A stretch of 64,000 bases of DNA. Source: Polaribacter atrinae (GTDB taxonomy: Bacteria > Bacteroidota > Bacteroidia > Flavobacteriales > Flavobacteriaceae). The stretch spans positions 3,098,501 to 3,162,500 of the forward strand of contig NZ_CP150660.1 in NCBI RefSeq assembly GCF_038023995.1, in the 5' to 3' direction. Below, in pieces: positions 27,162 to 36,483 of the stretch. The notes below the pieces were generated by a model. It was not told where the DNA came from, did no database searches, and saw nothing but the letters and a program-made list of their open reading frames with translations. The position numbers and the translations under genes were made by a program. Position 1 is the first letter of the stretch. The number at the start of each line of letters is the position of its first letter.

Positions 27162-27908
27162 TTAGTTTCTACCAGCCATTACACCACCATCTGTATCCCA
27201 GATTGCACCTGTAACCCAAGAAGCTTTATCAGAAAGTAAGAAAATAATACTGTTTGCAATATCAATAGATTCTCCAAAACGTCCAATTGGGTGAAAGTCA
27301 TTAAAACCAACCAATGCTTTATTTGCAGCTTCTTTTCCTCCAAAAACACCATGATGAACAGGTGTGTTTACTAGTGCAGGAGATACAGCGTTTACACGAA
27401 TATTATCTTCTGCTAATTCCATAGCTAAATGTTTTGTTAAAGAATGTAAACCTGCTTTTTGCATAGAATACGCAGAAGAAGGTGTTGCTTTTATTGCTTG
27501 TTGTGCCCACATAGAACCTACGTTTACAATAGAACCTCCATTTGTTTCTTTCATTTTTTTAGCAGCACTTTGTGTAATAAAAAAGAAACCTCTGTTTAAA
27601 TCTTGGTAAGAGTTATAATCTTCCATTGTATGGTCTAAAAAAGGTTTAGGACCAAAAATTCCTGATGCATTTACCAAGAAATCTAAGTTTTCTAATGCAG
27701 TAATTTTTGTAATTAATGCAGCTACATCTTTTGTGTTAGAAATGTCTGCTGTGTGTTTAATTAAATTTGTTGCATCTGCAATTTTATCGGTATTTCTACC
27801 AACAACATGTACTATTGTTCCGTTTTCTAATAATGCATTTGTAGCTGCGTTACCAATACCACTTGTTCCTCCAATTACTAATGCTACTTTGTTTTTAAAA
27901 TCTTTAAT
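27162..27908 (-). CDS. Short-chain dehydrogenase/reductase without a standard start codon
   Basis: Coding resemblance begins with the NAD(P) motif VIGGTSGIG, upstream of every ATG, GTG or TTG in the frame. The natural start would be an ATT codon at 27906-27908 (giving [15 protein letters not shown]), with an in-frame TAA two codons before it. So either ATT is used as a rare start or the ATG was mutated (ATG to ATT). From ATT the protein has 248 residues, family length, with NASG, catalytic Ser in VNVGSMW and YSMQK (YxxxK), and GAIWDTDGG at the end. A TTG at 27677 would drop the cofactor site. It is beside a TetR gene that may control it. Confidence 0.75.
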   Translation of the reverse strand: MKDFKNKVALVIGGTSGIGNAATNALLENGTIVHVVGRNTDKIADATNLIKHTADISNTKDVAALITKITALENLDFLVNASGIFGPKPFLDHTMEDYNSYQDLNRGFFFITQSAAKKMKETNGGSIVNVGSMWAQQAIKATPSSAYSMQKAGLHSLTKHLAMELAEDNIRVNAVSPALVNTPVHHGVFGGKEAANKALVGFNDFHPIGRFGESIDIANSIIFLLSDKASWVTGAIWDTDGGVMAGRN

Positions 27909-27934
27909 GTTTTATGTATTTATATTTTATAATA

Positions 27935-27958
27935 AAAAGACAGAAAAGTCTGTCTTTT
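27935..27958 (-). promoter_or_regulatory. Inverted repeat between tetR and dehydrogenase: operator or terminator
   Basis: Arms AAAAGACAG and CTGTCTTTT with six bases between. The right half shares AAGTCTGTCT with the palindrome upstream of tetR (28565-28584), suggesting an operator of the same regulator. The A/T-flanked hairpin 16 bases after the tetR stop also suits a terminator; the sequence alone does not decide. Confidence 0.5.
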
Positions 27959-27973
27959 GTTGTGCAAATTTTT

Positions 27974-28537
27974 TTATTTTATGATTTGCGAACACAAGTT
28001 TTTTGATTCTGTAATAGGCCAGTTTTCTTGGTGTAAATGGCTTTCGCCAACTGCTCCTTCGTATAATAAGTATATTTGTCTAGCAAGAGAATTAACTTGC
28101 TCTTCTTTAATGTTTTCTAAATTATTAGTAATTAATTTTACGATAAGGGCTATAAAACTATTTTTCTGAGATTGAATTTCATTTCTTATGATCTCATTAT
28201 CTTTTGGTATTTCAGAAACTGTTTTAATACACCAACAACCATTAAAGTCTTTATCTTGAAAAAACATTTCTAGAAAATCGAAAATAGCTAAAATTTGATT
28301 TTTTCCTTTTGGTTTAGAAGTTGTAAAATTTTCAATATCTTGTATAAAGTTGATGTTTTTAAATTGTAGATACGCTAAACAAATATCTTCTTTAGATTTA
28401 AAATGATTGTATAGTGTTGCTTTTGCAATACCTGCTTCCGAAATAATTTCATTTATTCCCGTAGAATTATATCCATTCTTATAGAATAAGAAGGAAGCGG
28501 TTTCAATGATTTTATTTTTTATTTCAGAATGTTTCAC
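27974..28537 (-). CDS. TetR/AcrR family transcriptional regulator
   Basis: 187 residues from the GTG at 28537 (VKHSEIKNKIIETASFLFY). An upstream frame to 28573 reads through the promoter and has no family resemblance. The N-terminal helix-turn-helix is GINEIISEAGIAKATLYNHF at about residues 26-45, followed by a helical ligand domain with a GCWCIKTVSE stretch. Probably a local repressor of itself and the adjacent dehydrogenase/hydrolase genes, based on shared inverted repeats (inference). The inducer is unknown. Unlike its neighbours this gene has no lesion. Confidence 0.9.
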   Translation of the reverse strand: MKHSEIKNKIIETASFLFYKNGYNSTGINEIISEAGIAKATLYNHFKSKEDICLAYLQFKNINFIQDIENFTTSKPKGKNQILAIFDFLEMFFQDKDFNGCWCIKTVSEIPKDNEIIRNEIQSQKNSFIALIVKLITNNLENIKEEQVNSLARQIYLLYEGAVGESHLHQENWPITESKNLCSQIIK

Positions 28538-28541
28538 GTTG

Positions 28542-28584
28542 CAAATATATAAAAATAAACAAAAAATAGACAAGTCTGTCTATT
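28542..28584 (-). promoter_or_regulatory. tetR promoter with palindromic operator
   Basis: On the minus strand TATATTTG (28542-28549) is five bases before the GTG start. The palindrome 28565-28584 (arms AATAGACA / TGTCTATT, centre AGTC) covers the -33 region and contains a TTG 21 bases from the -7 element. The layout fits autorepression. Confidence 0.65.
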
Positions 28585-28692
28585 TTTTTTAATTAAACTT
28601 TAAATCAGTCTTTATTTTCGAATTTAGAAATAAATAATTTTAGAATCAATATCTTTGAGTTTTACAATTTTTCAATCATTTAATATATAAAA

Positions 28693-29019
28693 ATGAACAT
28701 AGAAAACGCACAAAAACAAGTAGACGATTGGATTAAAGCTCATGGAGTACGTTATTTTAACGAGTTAACTAACATGGCGCAATTAACGGAAGAAGTAGGT
28801 GAGGTTGCACGTATTATTGCTAGACGTTATGGTGAACAAAGTGAAAAAGAATCTGATAAAAATAAAGATTTAGGAGAGGAATTAGCAGATGTACTATTTG
28901 TGGTTTTATGTTTGGCAAACCAAACAGGAATCGATTTACAAGATGCTTTTGAGAAAAAATTAGATATTAAAACAAAACGTGATCACGATCGTCATCACAA
29001 TAATCAAAAATTAAAATAA
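28693..29019 (+). CDS. MazG-like nucleotide pyrophosphohydrolase
   Basis: 108 residues. Metal-binding motif LTEEVGEVARII at about residues 28-39 (ExxE) and DLGEELADVLF at about 60-70 (ExxD) as in the all-alpha NTP pyrophosphohydrolases; histidine-rich end (RDHDRHHNNQ). It likely hydrolyses (d)NTPs to monophosphates; the exact substrate is unknown. It overlaps the next gene by one base (TAATG). Confidence 0.9.
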   Translation: MNIENAQKQVDDWIKAHGVRYFNELTNMAQLTEEVGEVARIIARRYGEQSEKESDKNKDLGEELADVLFVVLCLANQTGIDLQDAFEKKLDIKTKRDHDRHHNNQKLK

Positions 29020-29267
29020 TGACATTTTTAGAAAAAATAAAACAACCGCTGTTTTGGAGTAATTTTGCTAAAGTAGCTATTCCTTTCTTTGTAATTGTAA
29101 CGGTAGTTTCTTTGTTAATGGCTAGTTTTAGCGATTTATTTTCTGCTGACTTTGCGAAAGTTATAGAAACTAATTTTGCTGACGGAAAATGGAAAAACTT
29201 CTTTGGGTTTAAAGTAGTCTTTAGTGCTGCTTATGGTTTGTATATGACCAATAAAAAAATGGTATAA
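29019..29267 (+). CDS. Small membrane protein of unknown function
   Basis: 82 residues, with two hydrophobic segments at about 15-40 and 63-76. Starts on the last base of the MazG-like stop and should be translationally coupled to it. I do not recognise a named family. A terminator follows. Confidence 0.8.
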   Translation: MTFLEKIKQPLFWSNFAKVAIPFFVIVTVVSLLMASFSDLFSADFAKVIETNFADGKWKNFFGFKVVFSAAYGLYMTNKKMV

Positions 29268-29275
29268 ATAAAAAG

Positions 29276-29305
29276 AAATCCCCAAGTTGAAACCTTGGGG
29301 ATTTT
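29276..29305 (+). terminator. Terminator of the mazG-like operon
   Basis: Strong stem AAATCCCCAAG / CTTGGGGATTT with a seven-base loop and a T-rich end, nine bases after the stop. Confidence 0.88.
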
Positions 29306-29362
29306 AATAAAGTTGTTATTTCTGCTCTTGTTAATAGTAGGCAATAACAGAATTTAAAATAC

Positions 29363-29977
29363 TTATTTTTTATAAACCTTAATTCCTGCTTTTATTTCTA
29401 AATCTAAATGATTTTTTCTAGGTGTTAATGGACAAGAATATTTGTCATTATAAGCACAATAAGGGTTGTAAGTATTGTTAAAGTTTAATATTACCGTGTT
29501 TTCTGCCGTAATATCTGTGGTCATTACATCCATATAACGTCCGCCTCCATAAGATGCTTCTCCAGAAGTATCATCTGTAAATGGTAAAAATAAATAGTCT
29601 TTATATTTTACGTCATCTAAATCATCCTGACTTTGGTAAATGGTTAATTCGTAATTTTTTCCTTGCAAAGTAAAATGTAATTTCCCGTATTCTTTGTACA
29701 AAGGCTTTCTTTCTGTGGTGGTTGCCATCTCAAATGTTGGTGCATTTTCTGTTTTTATTAATTTAGCTTCTACAATATAAGACGAATCTACTTCAAAGAA
29801 ATCTAATCCTTTAAAGTGTCTTAAGTCTTTCTTTTTTAAAGGAGATATAGAAGCATCTTTAAAACTAGCGTTAAGTTCTTGTTGATATACTGTTTTCCCC
29901 ATTATTGGACGTTTTCCTTGAGAATTACAAGAAATCATTATAAGAAGAATAGCAATAATAAATAGATTTATTTTCAT
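29363..29977 (-). CDS. DUF1684 domain-containing lipoprotein
   Basis: 204 residues with a lipoprotein signal (MKINLFIIAILLIMISCNS, Cys about 17). The DUF1684 hallmarks are LFLPFTDDTSGEASYGGGRYMDV and LNFNNTYNPYCAYNDKYSCPLTPRKNHLDL near the C-terminus. The family is widespread, often described as hypothetical. No operon partners: a convergent terminator lies on one side and a 338-base gap on the other. Confidence 0.9.
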   Translation of the reverse strand: MKINLFIIAILLIMISCNSQGKRPIMGKTVYQQELNASFKDASISPLKKKDLRHFKGLDFFEVDSSYIVEAKLIKTENAPTFEMATTTERKPLYKEYGKLHFTLQGKNYELTIYQSQDDLDDVKYKDYLFLPFTDDTSGEASYGGGRYMDVMTTDITAENTVILNFNNTYNPYCAYNDKYSCPLTPRKNHLDLEIKAGIKVYKK

Positions 29978-30075
29978 TTTAAAGTATTTTAAAACAGAGT
30001 ATTATACGTTTTTATTGATAATTTTTATTTTTAAAAATTATTTTTATCAAAAATACAATATTCAATTATTTTATG

Positions 30076-30237
30076 TAGTTTTGATGCATTAATAAAACAA
30101 AAAATGAATAGAGTCATTACATATCTTACCAAGTTATCGTGTAAAACGCGACAAAATCGGTATGTTTATATGTTTTGATAATAGTAATATAAAAATCAAA
30201 CAATTATAAAAGTCCGACTTCATCGTCGGACTTTTTT
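30076..30237 (+). other. Candidate short transcript with small ORF and terminator
   Basis: Within the 338-base gap 29978-30315, TAGTTTTG (30076-30083) matches TAnnTTTG. An ATG at 30104 opens a 24-codon frame (MNRVITYLTKLSCKTRQNRY..., stop at 30176-30178), and a strong hairpin terminator stands at 30208-30237. No -33 TTG at the right distance is seen. This could be a small RNA, a micro-protein, or a leader before the MFS gene at 30316. No family is recognised. Confidence 0.4.
30208..30237 (+). terminator. Hairpin terminator upstream of the MFS gene
   Basis: Arms AAAAGTCCGAC and GTCGGACTTTT with loop TTCATC and a T run. There is no ordinary gene directly upstream on the plus strand, so it ends a short leader or small RNA. 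Confidence 0.85.
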
Positions 30238-30315
30238 GTTTTAATAAACGCTGTAACTTTTAATATCAATTTTATTCCAATCGAAAGATTGTTCAAGTGC
30301 TAAACTAACCAAACC

Positions 30316-31521
30316 ATGAAAAAACTATATACCGATTATATCAATACTTTTAGAGGGCTCTCTAGTGAGGTTTGGTGGCTTTCATTAATTACATTTATCA
30401 ACAGATCTGGAACTATGGTCATTCCTTTTTTGTCTTTATACCTTACAAAAAGTCTTCATTTTTCATTAACAGATGTTGGATGGATTATGTCTTTCTTTGG
30501 TTTAGGTTCTGTGGTAGGAACTTGGATTGGAGGAAAATTAACTGATAAAATTGGATATTACAAAGTAATGCTTGTGAGTTTATTTGGAACAGGAATTCTG
30601 TTTGTTTTTCTTCAATACGCAGCAACTTTTAATCAATTTTGTTTGGGTATTTTTACGGTAATGTTAGTTGCAGATGCTTTTAGACCTGCAATGTTTGTTG
30701 CTTTAAGTGCGTATAGTAAGCCAGAAAATAAAACACGTTCTGTAACTTTAATTCGTTTGGCAATTAACTTAGGTTTTTCTGCAGGACCTGCAATTGGTGG
30801 TTTAATAATTACAGGAATTGGTTATGCAGGCTTGTTTTGGATGGATGGAATTACTTGTGCGTTAGCAGCCTTTTTATTACTAAAAGTATTGCATCCTAAG
30901 AAAGCAAAAGTACAAGATGAAATAAAAGTAGAAAACCCAATTTCTGTATATAAAGATAAAGCTTTTTGGGTCTTTTTCATAGCCATGTTTATTTTCGGAT
31001 TTGTATTTATGCAATATTTTTCTACAATACCTTTGTATTATAGTGATAAGCGTTTTTTATCAGAATTTGAAATAGGATTATTAATGGGTTTAAGTGGTTT
31101 ATTTATTTTTCTGTTAGAAATGCCTTTGATAAAATGGTTAGAAGATTTAAAAAAATCTAAAGTTAAATTAATTGCCTTAGGCCTTTTTCTGGTCGGTTTT
31201 AGTTTTATTATTTTAAATTTAACAGGTTGGGTGGGTGTTTTAATTATCGGAATTTTATTAATGTCTATTGGAGAAATGATTGCTTTCCCGTTTTCGAATG
31301 CTTTTGCTATAGATAGGGCAGAAAAAGGAAATAAAGGAGAATACATGGCTTTGTATAGTATTGCATTTTCTTTATCACATATTTTTAGCCACAATGTTGG
31401 TATGCAATTGGTGGCTAAATTTGGTTTTGATACTACTTGGATGCTAGTTACAGCTTTTGCTTTTGTTGGCGTTTTAATTTTAATGTATCTACTACAGGTT
31501 CTAAAGAATGAAGTTTTGTAA
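30316..31521 (+). CDS. MFS transporter
   Basis: 401 residues with about 12 membrane segments. Motif A-like loop GGKLTDKIGYYKV at about residues 72-84 between segments 2 and 3, and PAIGGLI in segment 5 like motif C. The family exports or imports small molecules; a drug-efflux subclass is plausible but not shown. It is monocistronic, between a leader-like element and a terminator. Confidence 0.88.
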   Translation: MKKLYTDYINTFRGLSSEVWWLSLITFINRSGTMVIPFLSLYLTKSLHFSLTDVGWIMSFFGLGSVVGTWIGGKLTDKIGYYKVMLVSLFGTGILFVFLQYAATFNQFCLGIFTVMLVADAFRPAMFVALSAYSKPENKTRSVTLIRLAINLGFSAGPAIGGLIITGIGYAGLFWMDGITCALAAFLLLKVLHPKKAKVQDEIKVENPISVYKDKAFWVFFIAMFIFGFVFMQYFSTIPLYYSDKRFLSEFEIGLLMGLSGLFIFLLEMPLIKWLEDLKKSKVKLIALGLFLVGFSFIILNLTGWVGVLIIGILLMSIGEMIAFPFSNAFAIDRAEKGNKGEYMALYSIAFSLSHIFSHNVGMQLVAKFGFDTTWMLVTAFAFVGVLILMYLLQVLKNEVL

Positions 31522-31523
31522 AT

Positions 31524-31557
31524 AAAAAATCCATCAACTTTATTGATGGATTTTTTT
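31524..31557 (+). terminator. Terminator between MFS gene and convergent hydrolase gene
   Basis: Arms AAAAAATCCATCAA / TTGATGGATTTTTT with loop CTTTA; bidirectional between the converging genes ending at 31521 and 31565. Confidence 0.88.
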
Positions 31558-31564
31558 ATGTTTT

Positions 31565-33502
31565 TTATGTTGATTGTTTTAAAACAGAAAACTCTATACT
31601 AGAATCTGTAAAAACAGTATGTGTTTGGGTTTTAAAATCTTTTTCATCCGCTTTGTAAATGTTGTCTACATACGTTTGCGGATTTAAATCTATTAATGGA
31701 AACCAAGTACTTTGTATTTGAACTTGTACTTTATGTCCTTTTTTAAACGTGTGAAAAACATCTTGTAGCTTTATATTTACGTCTGTTTTCTTATTTGGAA
31801 TAAAAGGTTCTGGATGCTCAAAACTATTTCTAAAACGTCCACGTAAAACTTCACTTCTAACCATTAAATGATAATTACTCATTTTTAAGTGATCTTGAAG
31901 ATTTTCATTTTTCTCTTCTGTTTCAGAAGGAAGAACATCAATTACTTTAACAATCCAATCTGCAGCAGAACCTGTAGTTGCTACTTTTAGTTTCGCTAAA
32001 ATATCTCCTGCTAACGTAAAGTCTTCTGTTAAAATATCTGTTTCAAAAACCAATACATCCGGTCTTCTTGACGCAAAACGTTGATCGTCTGTCATGTATT
32101 TTCTTGGCGTAAAAACTGTTTTAATATCTTCTGAATACGGTACAGGTTTTTTAATATCACTAATGAAACTTATTTTTTCTGTTGATTTTTTTTCTGAACT
32201 TAATGCTTGATTTTCAGATAAAAACCAATCTTCTTTCACCACATTTTTAGGTGGCCATGCGTCATAAGATTTCCATTCTTTTCTGCCGGTATCAAAAACA
32301 TAGGCTTCTGGCAATCCAGAGTTTTTATCGCCATTTCCTTTTAAGAAATGATTAAAGAATTTTGTTTCTACATCAGACTGAAATTTTAAAGAAATAGAAT
32401 CTCCAAAATAATAGTTTCCAACATAGTTTTTAACGGTGTTTCTAGCCCATTTTCCATGATCCCAAGGACCAAAAACTAAGGTGTTGTAATTATTCTTACC
32501 ATGTTTCTCAATACCTTTATAAGTTTCTAAAGGACCGTACAAATCTTCTGCATCAAATTCTCCGGCAACGACCATTGTTGCAACAGTAGATGGAACCTTG
32601 TTTAAATGCTGAATGATGCCTTTACTTTGCCAAACAGAATCATAATTAGGATGTTCTACAATTTCTTTCCAGAAAAAATCATCAATTTTATTTTTATTAT
32701 CTGCAATTTTTGCATCTAACTTTTCATACTGAAAATATTCGTTTAGGTTTTTTAAAGGTCCTTTATCTAAGAAAAATTGATACTGATCTTGAGAATCCAT
32801 TTTAGGAAACGAATACCAAGCTGAATCTGTTGGTGTGTCTTTGTAAGTACCAAATAAAGAAATTGCTCTAAAATAACTTAACATAAAAGCACCATTATGG
32901 TGAAAGTCATCAAAGAAAAAGTCTCCAATTGAGGCTTGTGGAGAAGCTGCTTTTAAAGCAGGGTGTGCATCAATTGTAGAAACGGTTGCATAATGCCCAG
33001 GATACGAAATACCCCAAGTACCTACATTTCCGTTATTATTTTCTACATTTTTTACCAACCAATCTATGGTGTCATAGGTGTCAGAAACTTCATCAGATTG
33101 TTTTGCTGCTTTATTAGGAATATAAGCACGCATATTATCATAGATGCCTTCACTCATCCAACGTCCACGAACATCTTGATAAACTACAATATTCAATTCT
33201 TTCATTAAATGAATATTAGGAGCAATTTTGGTTTTCATTTTTCCTTCTCCATAAGGCGCAGAACTATAAGGAGTTCTTTGCATTAAGATAGGATATGTTT
33301 TAGAATTGTCTTTTGGAGTATAGATGGTTGTGTGTAGTTTTACACCATCTCTCATTGTGATATCTACTTCTTTTTTTGTGTAGTTGTCTGCAACAAATGT
33401 GTTTTTATTGTCTTTTTTCTCTTCTGTTGCTTTTGTATTACAACTGATTAAAAAAGTAAAGGAAAAAGCTACAAAAAGGATTTTAAAAAAATGTTTCTTC
33501 AT
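31565..33502 (-). CDS. CocE/NonD family hydrolase (lipoprotein)
   Basis: 645 residues. Lipoprotein signal FSFTFLISCNTKA. X-Pro dipeptidyl-peptidase-like (S15) alpha/beta fold with nucleophile motif GISYPG at about residue 165, catalytic Asp likely in VVAGEFDAEDLYG, His in FGPWDHGKWAR, and C-terminal jelly-roll domain (LQDVFHTFKKGHKVQVQI). The family cleaves acyl or ester and peptide bonds (for example alpha-amino acid ester hydrolases and glutaryl-7-ACA acylase). The substrate cannot be told. Cell-envelope location is inferred from the signal. Confidence 0.9.
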   Translation of the reverse strand: MKKHFFKILFVAFSFTFLISCNTKATEEKKDNKNTFVADNYTKKEVDITMRDGVKLHTTIYTPKDNSKTYPILMQRTPYSSAPYGEGKMKTKIAPNIHLMKELNIVVYQDVRGRWMSEGIYDNMRAYIPNKAAKQSDEVSDTYDTIDWLVKNVENNNGNVGTWGISYPGHYATVSTIDAHPALKAASPQASIGDFFFDDFHHNGAFMLSYFRAISLFGTYKDTPTDSAWYSFPKMDSQDQYQFFLDKGPLKNLNEYFQYEKLDAKIADNKNKIDDFFWKEIVEHPNYDSVWQSKGIIQHLNKVPSTVATMVVAGEFDAEDLYGPLETYKGIEKHGKNNYNTLVFGPWDHGKWARNTVKNYVGNYYFGDSISLKFQSDVETKFFNHFLKGNGDKNSGLPEAYVFDTGRKEWKSYDAWPPKNVVKEDWFLSENQALSSEKKSTEKISFISDIKKPVPYSEDIKTVFTPRKYMTDDQRFASRRPDVLVFETDILTEDFTLAGDILAKLKVATTGSAADWIVKVIDVLPSETEEKNENLQDHLKMSNYHLMVRSEVLRGRFRNSFEHPEPFIPNKKTDVNIKLQDVFHTFKKGHKVQVQIQSTWFPLIDLNPQTYVDNIYKADEKDFKTQTHTVFTDSSIEFSVLKQST

Positions 33503-33640
33503 GGTTAGTTTTGCTGATTTTAGCTAGTAAAATTACAAAACTGAACATTAACTTTAATTATTTTGATGTTAAATTACATAATTGTAACCAAAATCATCAT
33601 AACACTGATTTTTTTTCAACCTTTTTGTAGCCCTAAAATA

Positions 33641-36303
33641 TTACTTAATAATAATTGTTTTTGATGTTTTAGCATTATTATCGTCAGAAATAACTACAAA
33701 ATAAGTTCCTTTTGCTAATTTAGAAACATCAATATTTATAGCTGATTTTTGTTGATCATTTTTAGATTCTAAAACTTTTCTTCCATTAGCATTATAAAGT
33801 TGAACTAAACTTACATTTTGTTTGTCAGCTTTTACATTTAAAATACTACTTACAGGATTGGGATATACTGTAATTTTAGTATCCAAAGAAGGATTGTTTA
33901 AAGATAGGGTAGAGGTTTTGTAAAACTCTATTTCTTTAATGGCGCTCCAAGCACTTTCTCTTTTATCACCATCACTATTAAAACGTCCGTAACCAATTAC
34001 TTTTACATAAGTAGCATCTACATTAATTGGATATTGATTAAAATCTGTAGTGTTGGTTGCTGTTAATAATAAATCTTCAGTAGTAGGCAATACCTTTGTG
34101 AAGTCTTTATCTTCAGTACCAGTTGTAGAAACTAATATTTGAAAACCAAAAGAGTCTGATTTATTGGTAGTGCTAAACTGAATTAAGGCAAGGCTATAAG
34201 TGTCTCCTAAATTATAAATAATATACTCACCGTCTCCTCTATAGAATTCTGGTAAAGTTGATCCATCATCTGCTGTCCATTCTGTATCAGAATCTTTATC
34301 CAAAGAATTTGTAGCAAACTCAGATTTTGATGAATTTTCTTTTGAAAAAGAATGTACAGTAACTTTATCTGTAGTTAAACCGGTTCCTGTATTAATAAGG
34401 TCGTATAAATCTGTTAAATCTGCGCCACTTTGTGTTATGGTTAAAGTTCTTACAATATCATCACCTCCTGCATCTTGTGTAAAAGTTATTGTACCTGTTC
34501 TGTTAGTTGCCTCTGTATTTTTTGTTACTGTAACAGCAATTGTTGCATCACCAGTACCAGAATTTGTATCAATGGTTATCCAAGCATCATTAGAAATAGC
34601 CGTCCAACTTACATTTGCTGAAACAGAAACAGGGTAGCTAGCCGCTTCTGCTGTAACTGTTGATAAACTACTAACCGTTAAAGACTCGCTTACTTGAATG
34701 GTACAATCTCCATCAGCAATACTAGCTCCTAAATTATCTATAAAACAAGCTCCAATTCCGTAACCTACCATCGCATCTGTTGTTGGTGTGTAAGTTCCCA
34801 TATCTGCACCTTTGTTTTCAGATCCAGTTCCTGAAAAAGTAAAAATTTCACCATCAGCAGTAGCTGTAATTCCTGTTTCTTCAGAGAAACCTGTATTTGT
34901 TGCACCTAATGCAGCTCCAGTAAAAACATTTCCTTGGTAGGTTAATGCTGTTCCCATATTTGCATAAGCAGTTTCGCTATCTCCAGAAATAACGTCTGTT
35001 AAATTAGAATCTGCATTTGCAAAATAAATTAAATTATTAGAAACATTTCCTGTAGGATCTGTTGACCCTTTATCTTCGTTATAAAATAAAGGTGCATTTG
35101 TGTTTACAATAGAGTTATTAGCAACCGTAATATTTTCTGTTTTTTGATATCCGTTAGAAACATCGTCAGAAGTACAATCTACATCACATTTGCAGATCCA
35201 CCTATAAAAGTGATACCATTATTCCATTTTGCTTGGTCGATAACTGTAATACAATCTTGAATGTAGTTATTTGTAATTTTATGATTACTATCGGTAATTC
35301 TAATTCCTCCTGTTCCGTCTACATCTTCACCTAAAAAGTAATTACCTTCTACAGTTGCGTAAGAACCATGTCGAAGTACTAAAGAACCTCTACATCTTCT
35401 AAAGGTGTTATTGGTATATGTATTTCCTTTACTTTTATTTGTTATAATTTCATTTTCACCATCAGACTGAACAAAATAATTATTGCTAATTGTTGCGTTA
35501 CTGTTTACCATCTGGTATGAACTTGTACCCATACGTATGGTCTCACTATCGCCTGCATTAGATAAAGGAGAACCGTCTGCTTTGGTGCCGTATAAATCTT
35601 CTATTTTTGCAAAATTGTAAAAATAATTATTCATTACTCTATGCCCAACTTCTGCACAACTATTGTTTATTCCATCATCTCCCTCAGGAAATGCGTTGTA
35701 TGCATATTCACCTAAAACGATTGCTCCGGCACTCACTTTATTCATAAAAGAACAGTTAATAACGGTGTTGTAAGTACCATATAACACAATCCACCTGTGT
35801 TTTGTAATTTGTCCGTCTGCTAAATCTTCTGCTAAATCATCTGGGTCAATTCCTAATCCATCAATTGCACAATTCTGAATGGTACTATGGTGTGCATAAT
35901 TATTACCATTTCTAAATTCAATAAAATTACTAGCTCCATAACCACCTTTCCAATGAAAACCATCAACTATTAAATATTCTCCCGTTGCTATTACTGCTCC
36001 AGAATCATCTGTTTCACCACCAATTGTTAATCTTGGTCCTCCTGTAAACACAACTCCACCTGGAGTTTCTGCTCTAAAGGTAATAGGGTTTTCTGCTGTA
36101 CCAGATCCTAAGAACCGCATGCGTTCATCTGTGTCGTAAACACCATTTTTTAAAATAATGACATCTCCAGGTTCATATATAACATCTCTTAAAGATTCAG
36201 GGTCATCTATGTTATAAGTGGTTTGAGAAAATGTATTGTAATTACATGTAACTACAATTATAAAAACAAGTACTACTTTGTGTAATGTGTGATAGTTAAT
36301 CAT
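33641..36303 (-). pseudogene. PL6-type alginate lyase with BACON, F5/8-type and T9SS sorting domains, frameshifted
   Basis: The first frame (36303 to 35179) encodes a signal peptide and a right-handed beta-helix of polysaccharide lyase family 6 / chondroitinase B type (DPESLRDVIYEPGDVIILKNG; GGVVFTGGPRL; FIEFRNGNNYAHHS) and ends in TAG at 35179-35181. The protein goes on directly in another frame (CDVDCTSDDVSNGY...) to 33641. One missing base near 35185-35190 explains it: the span is 2663 bases, one short of 888 codons. Downstream domains: a short beta-helix end, a BACON domain (YPVSVSANVSWTAISNDAWI), an F5/8 type C-like domain, and a Por sorting tail (KITVYPNPVSSILNVK). The intact enzyme would degrade alginate outside the cell. 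As it stands the product loses its sorting tail. Sequencing error possible. Confidence 0.88.
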
Positions 36304-36347
36304 TTCGTTTTTTTTTAATTTTTTAGCATATTATTTTTGTTTTTCAA

Positions 36348-36372
36348 ATTGGTCTACCAATCTGGTCAACCA
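36348..36372. promoter_or_regulatory. Twin GntR-like operator repeats upstream of the alginate lyase
   Basis: ATTGGT-CT-ACCAAT at 36348-36361 and TGGT-CA-ACCA at 36363-36372 are two adjacent small palindromes of the TGGTnnACCA form bound by many GntR-family regulators. They lie 45-70 bases before the lyase start in the gap to the divergent DJ-1 gene. No GntR gene is present in the window. Confidence 0.55.
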
Positions 36373-36483
36373 AAAATAACGATTTTTTTATAAAATATAT
36401 CAATGTAATTCAACTAATTACAGATTTGTGTCCGTATTTAAATGATTTTAGATATTTTTATCGTTCATTAAAAAAGGTGTTAT

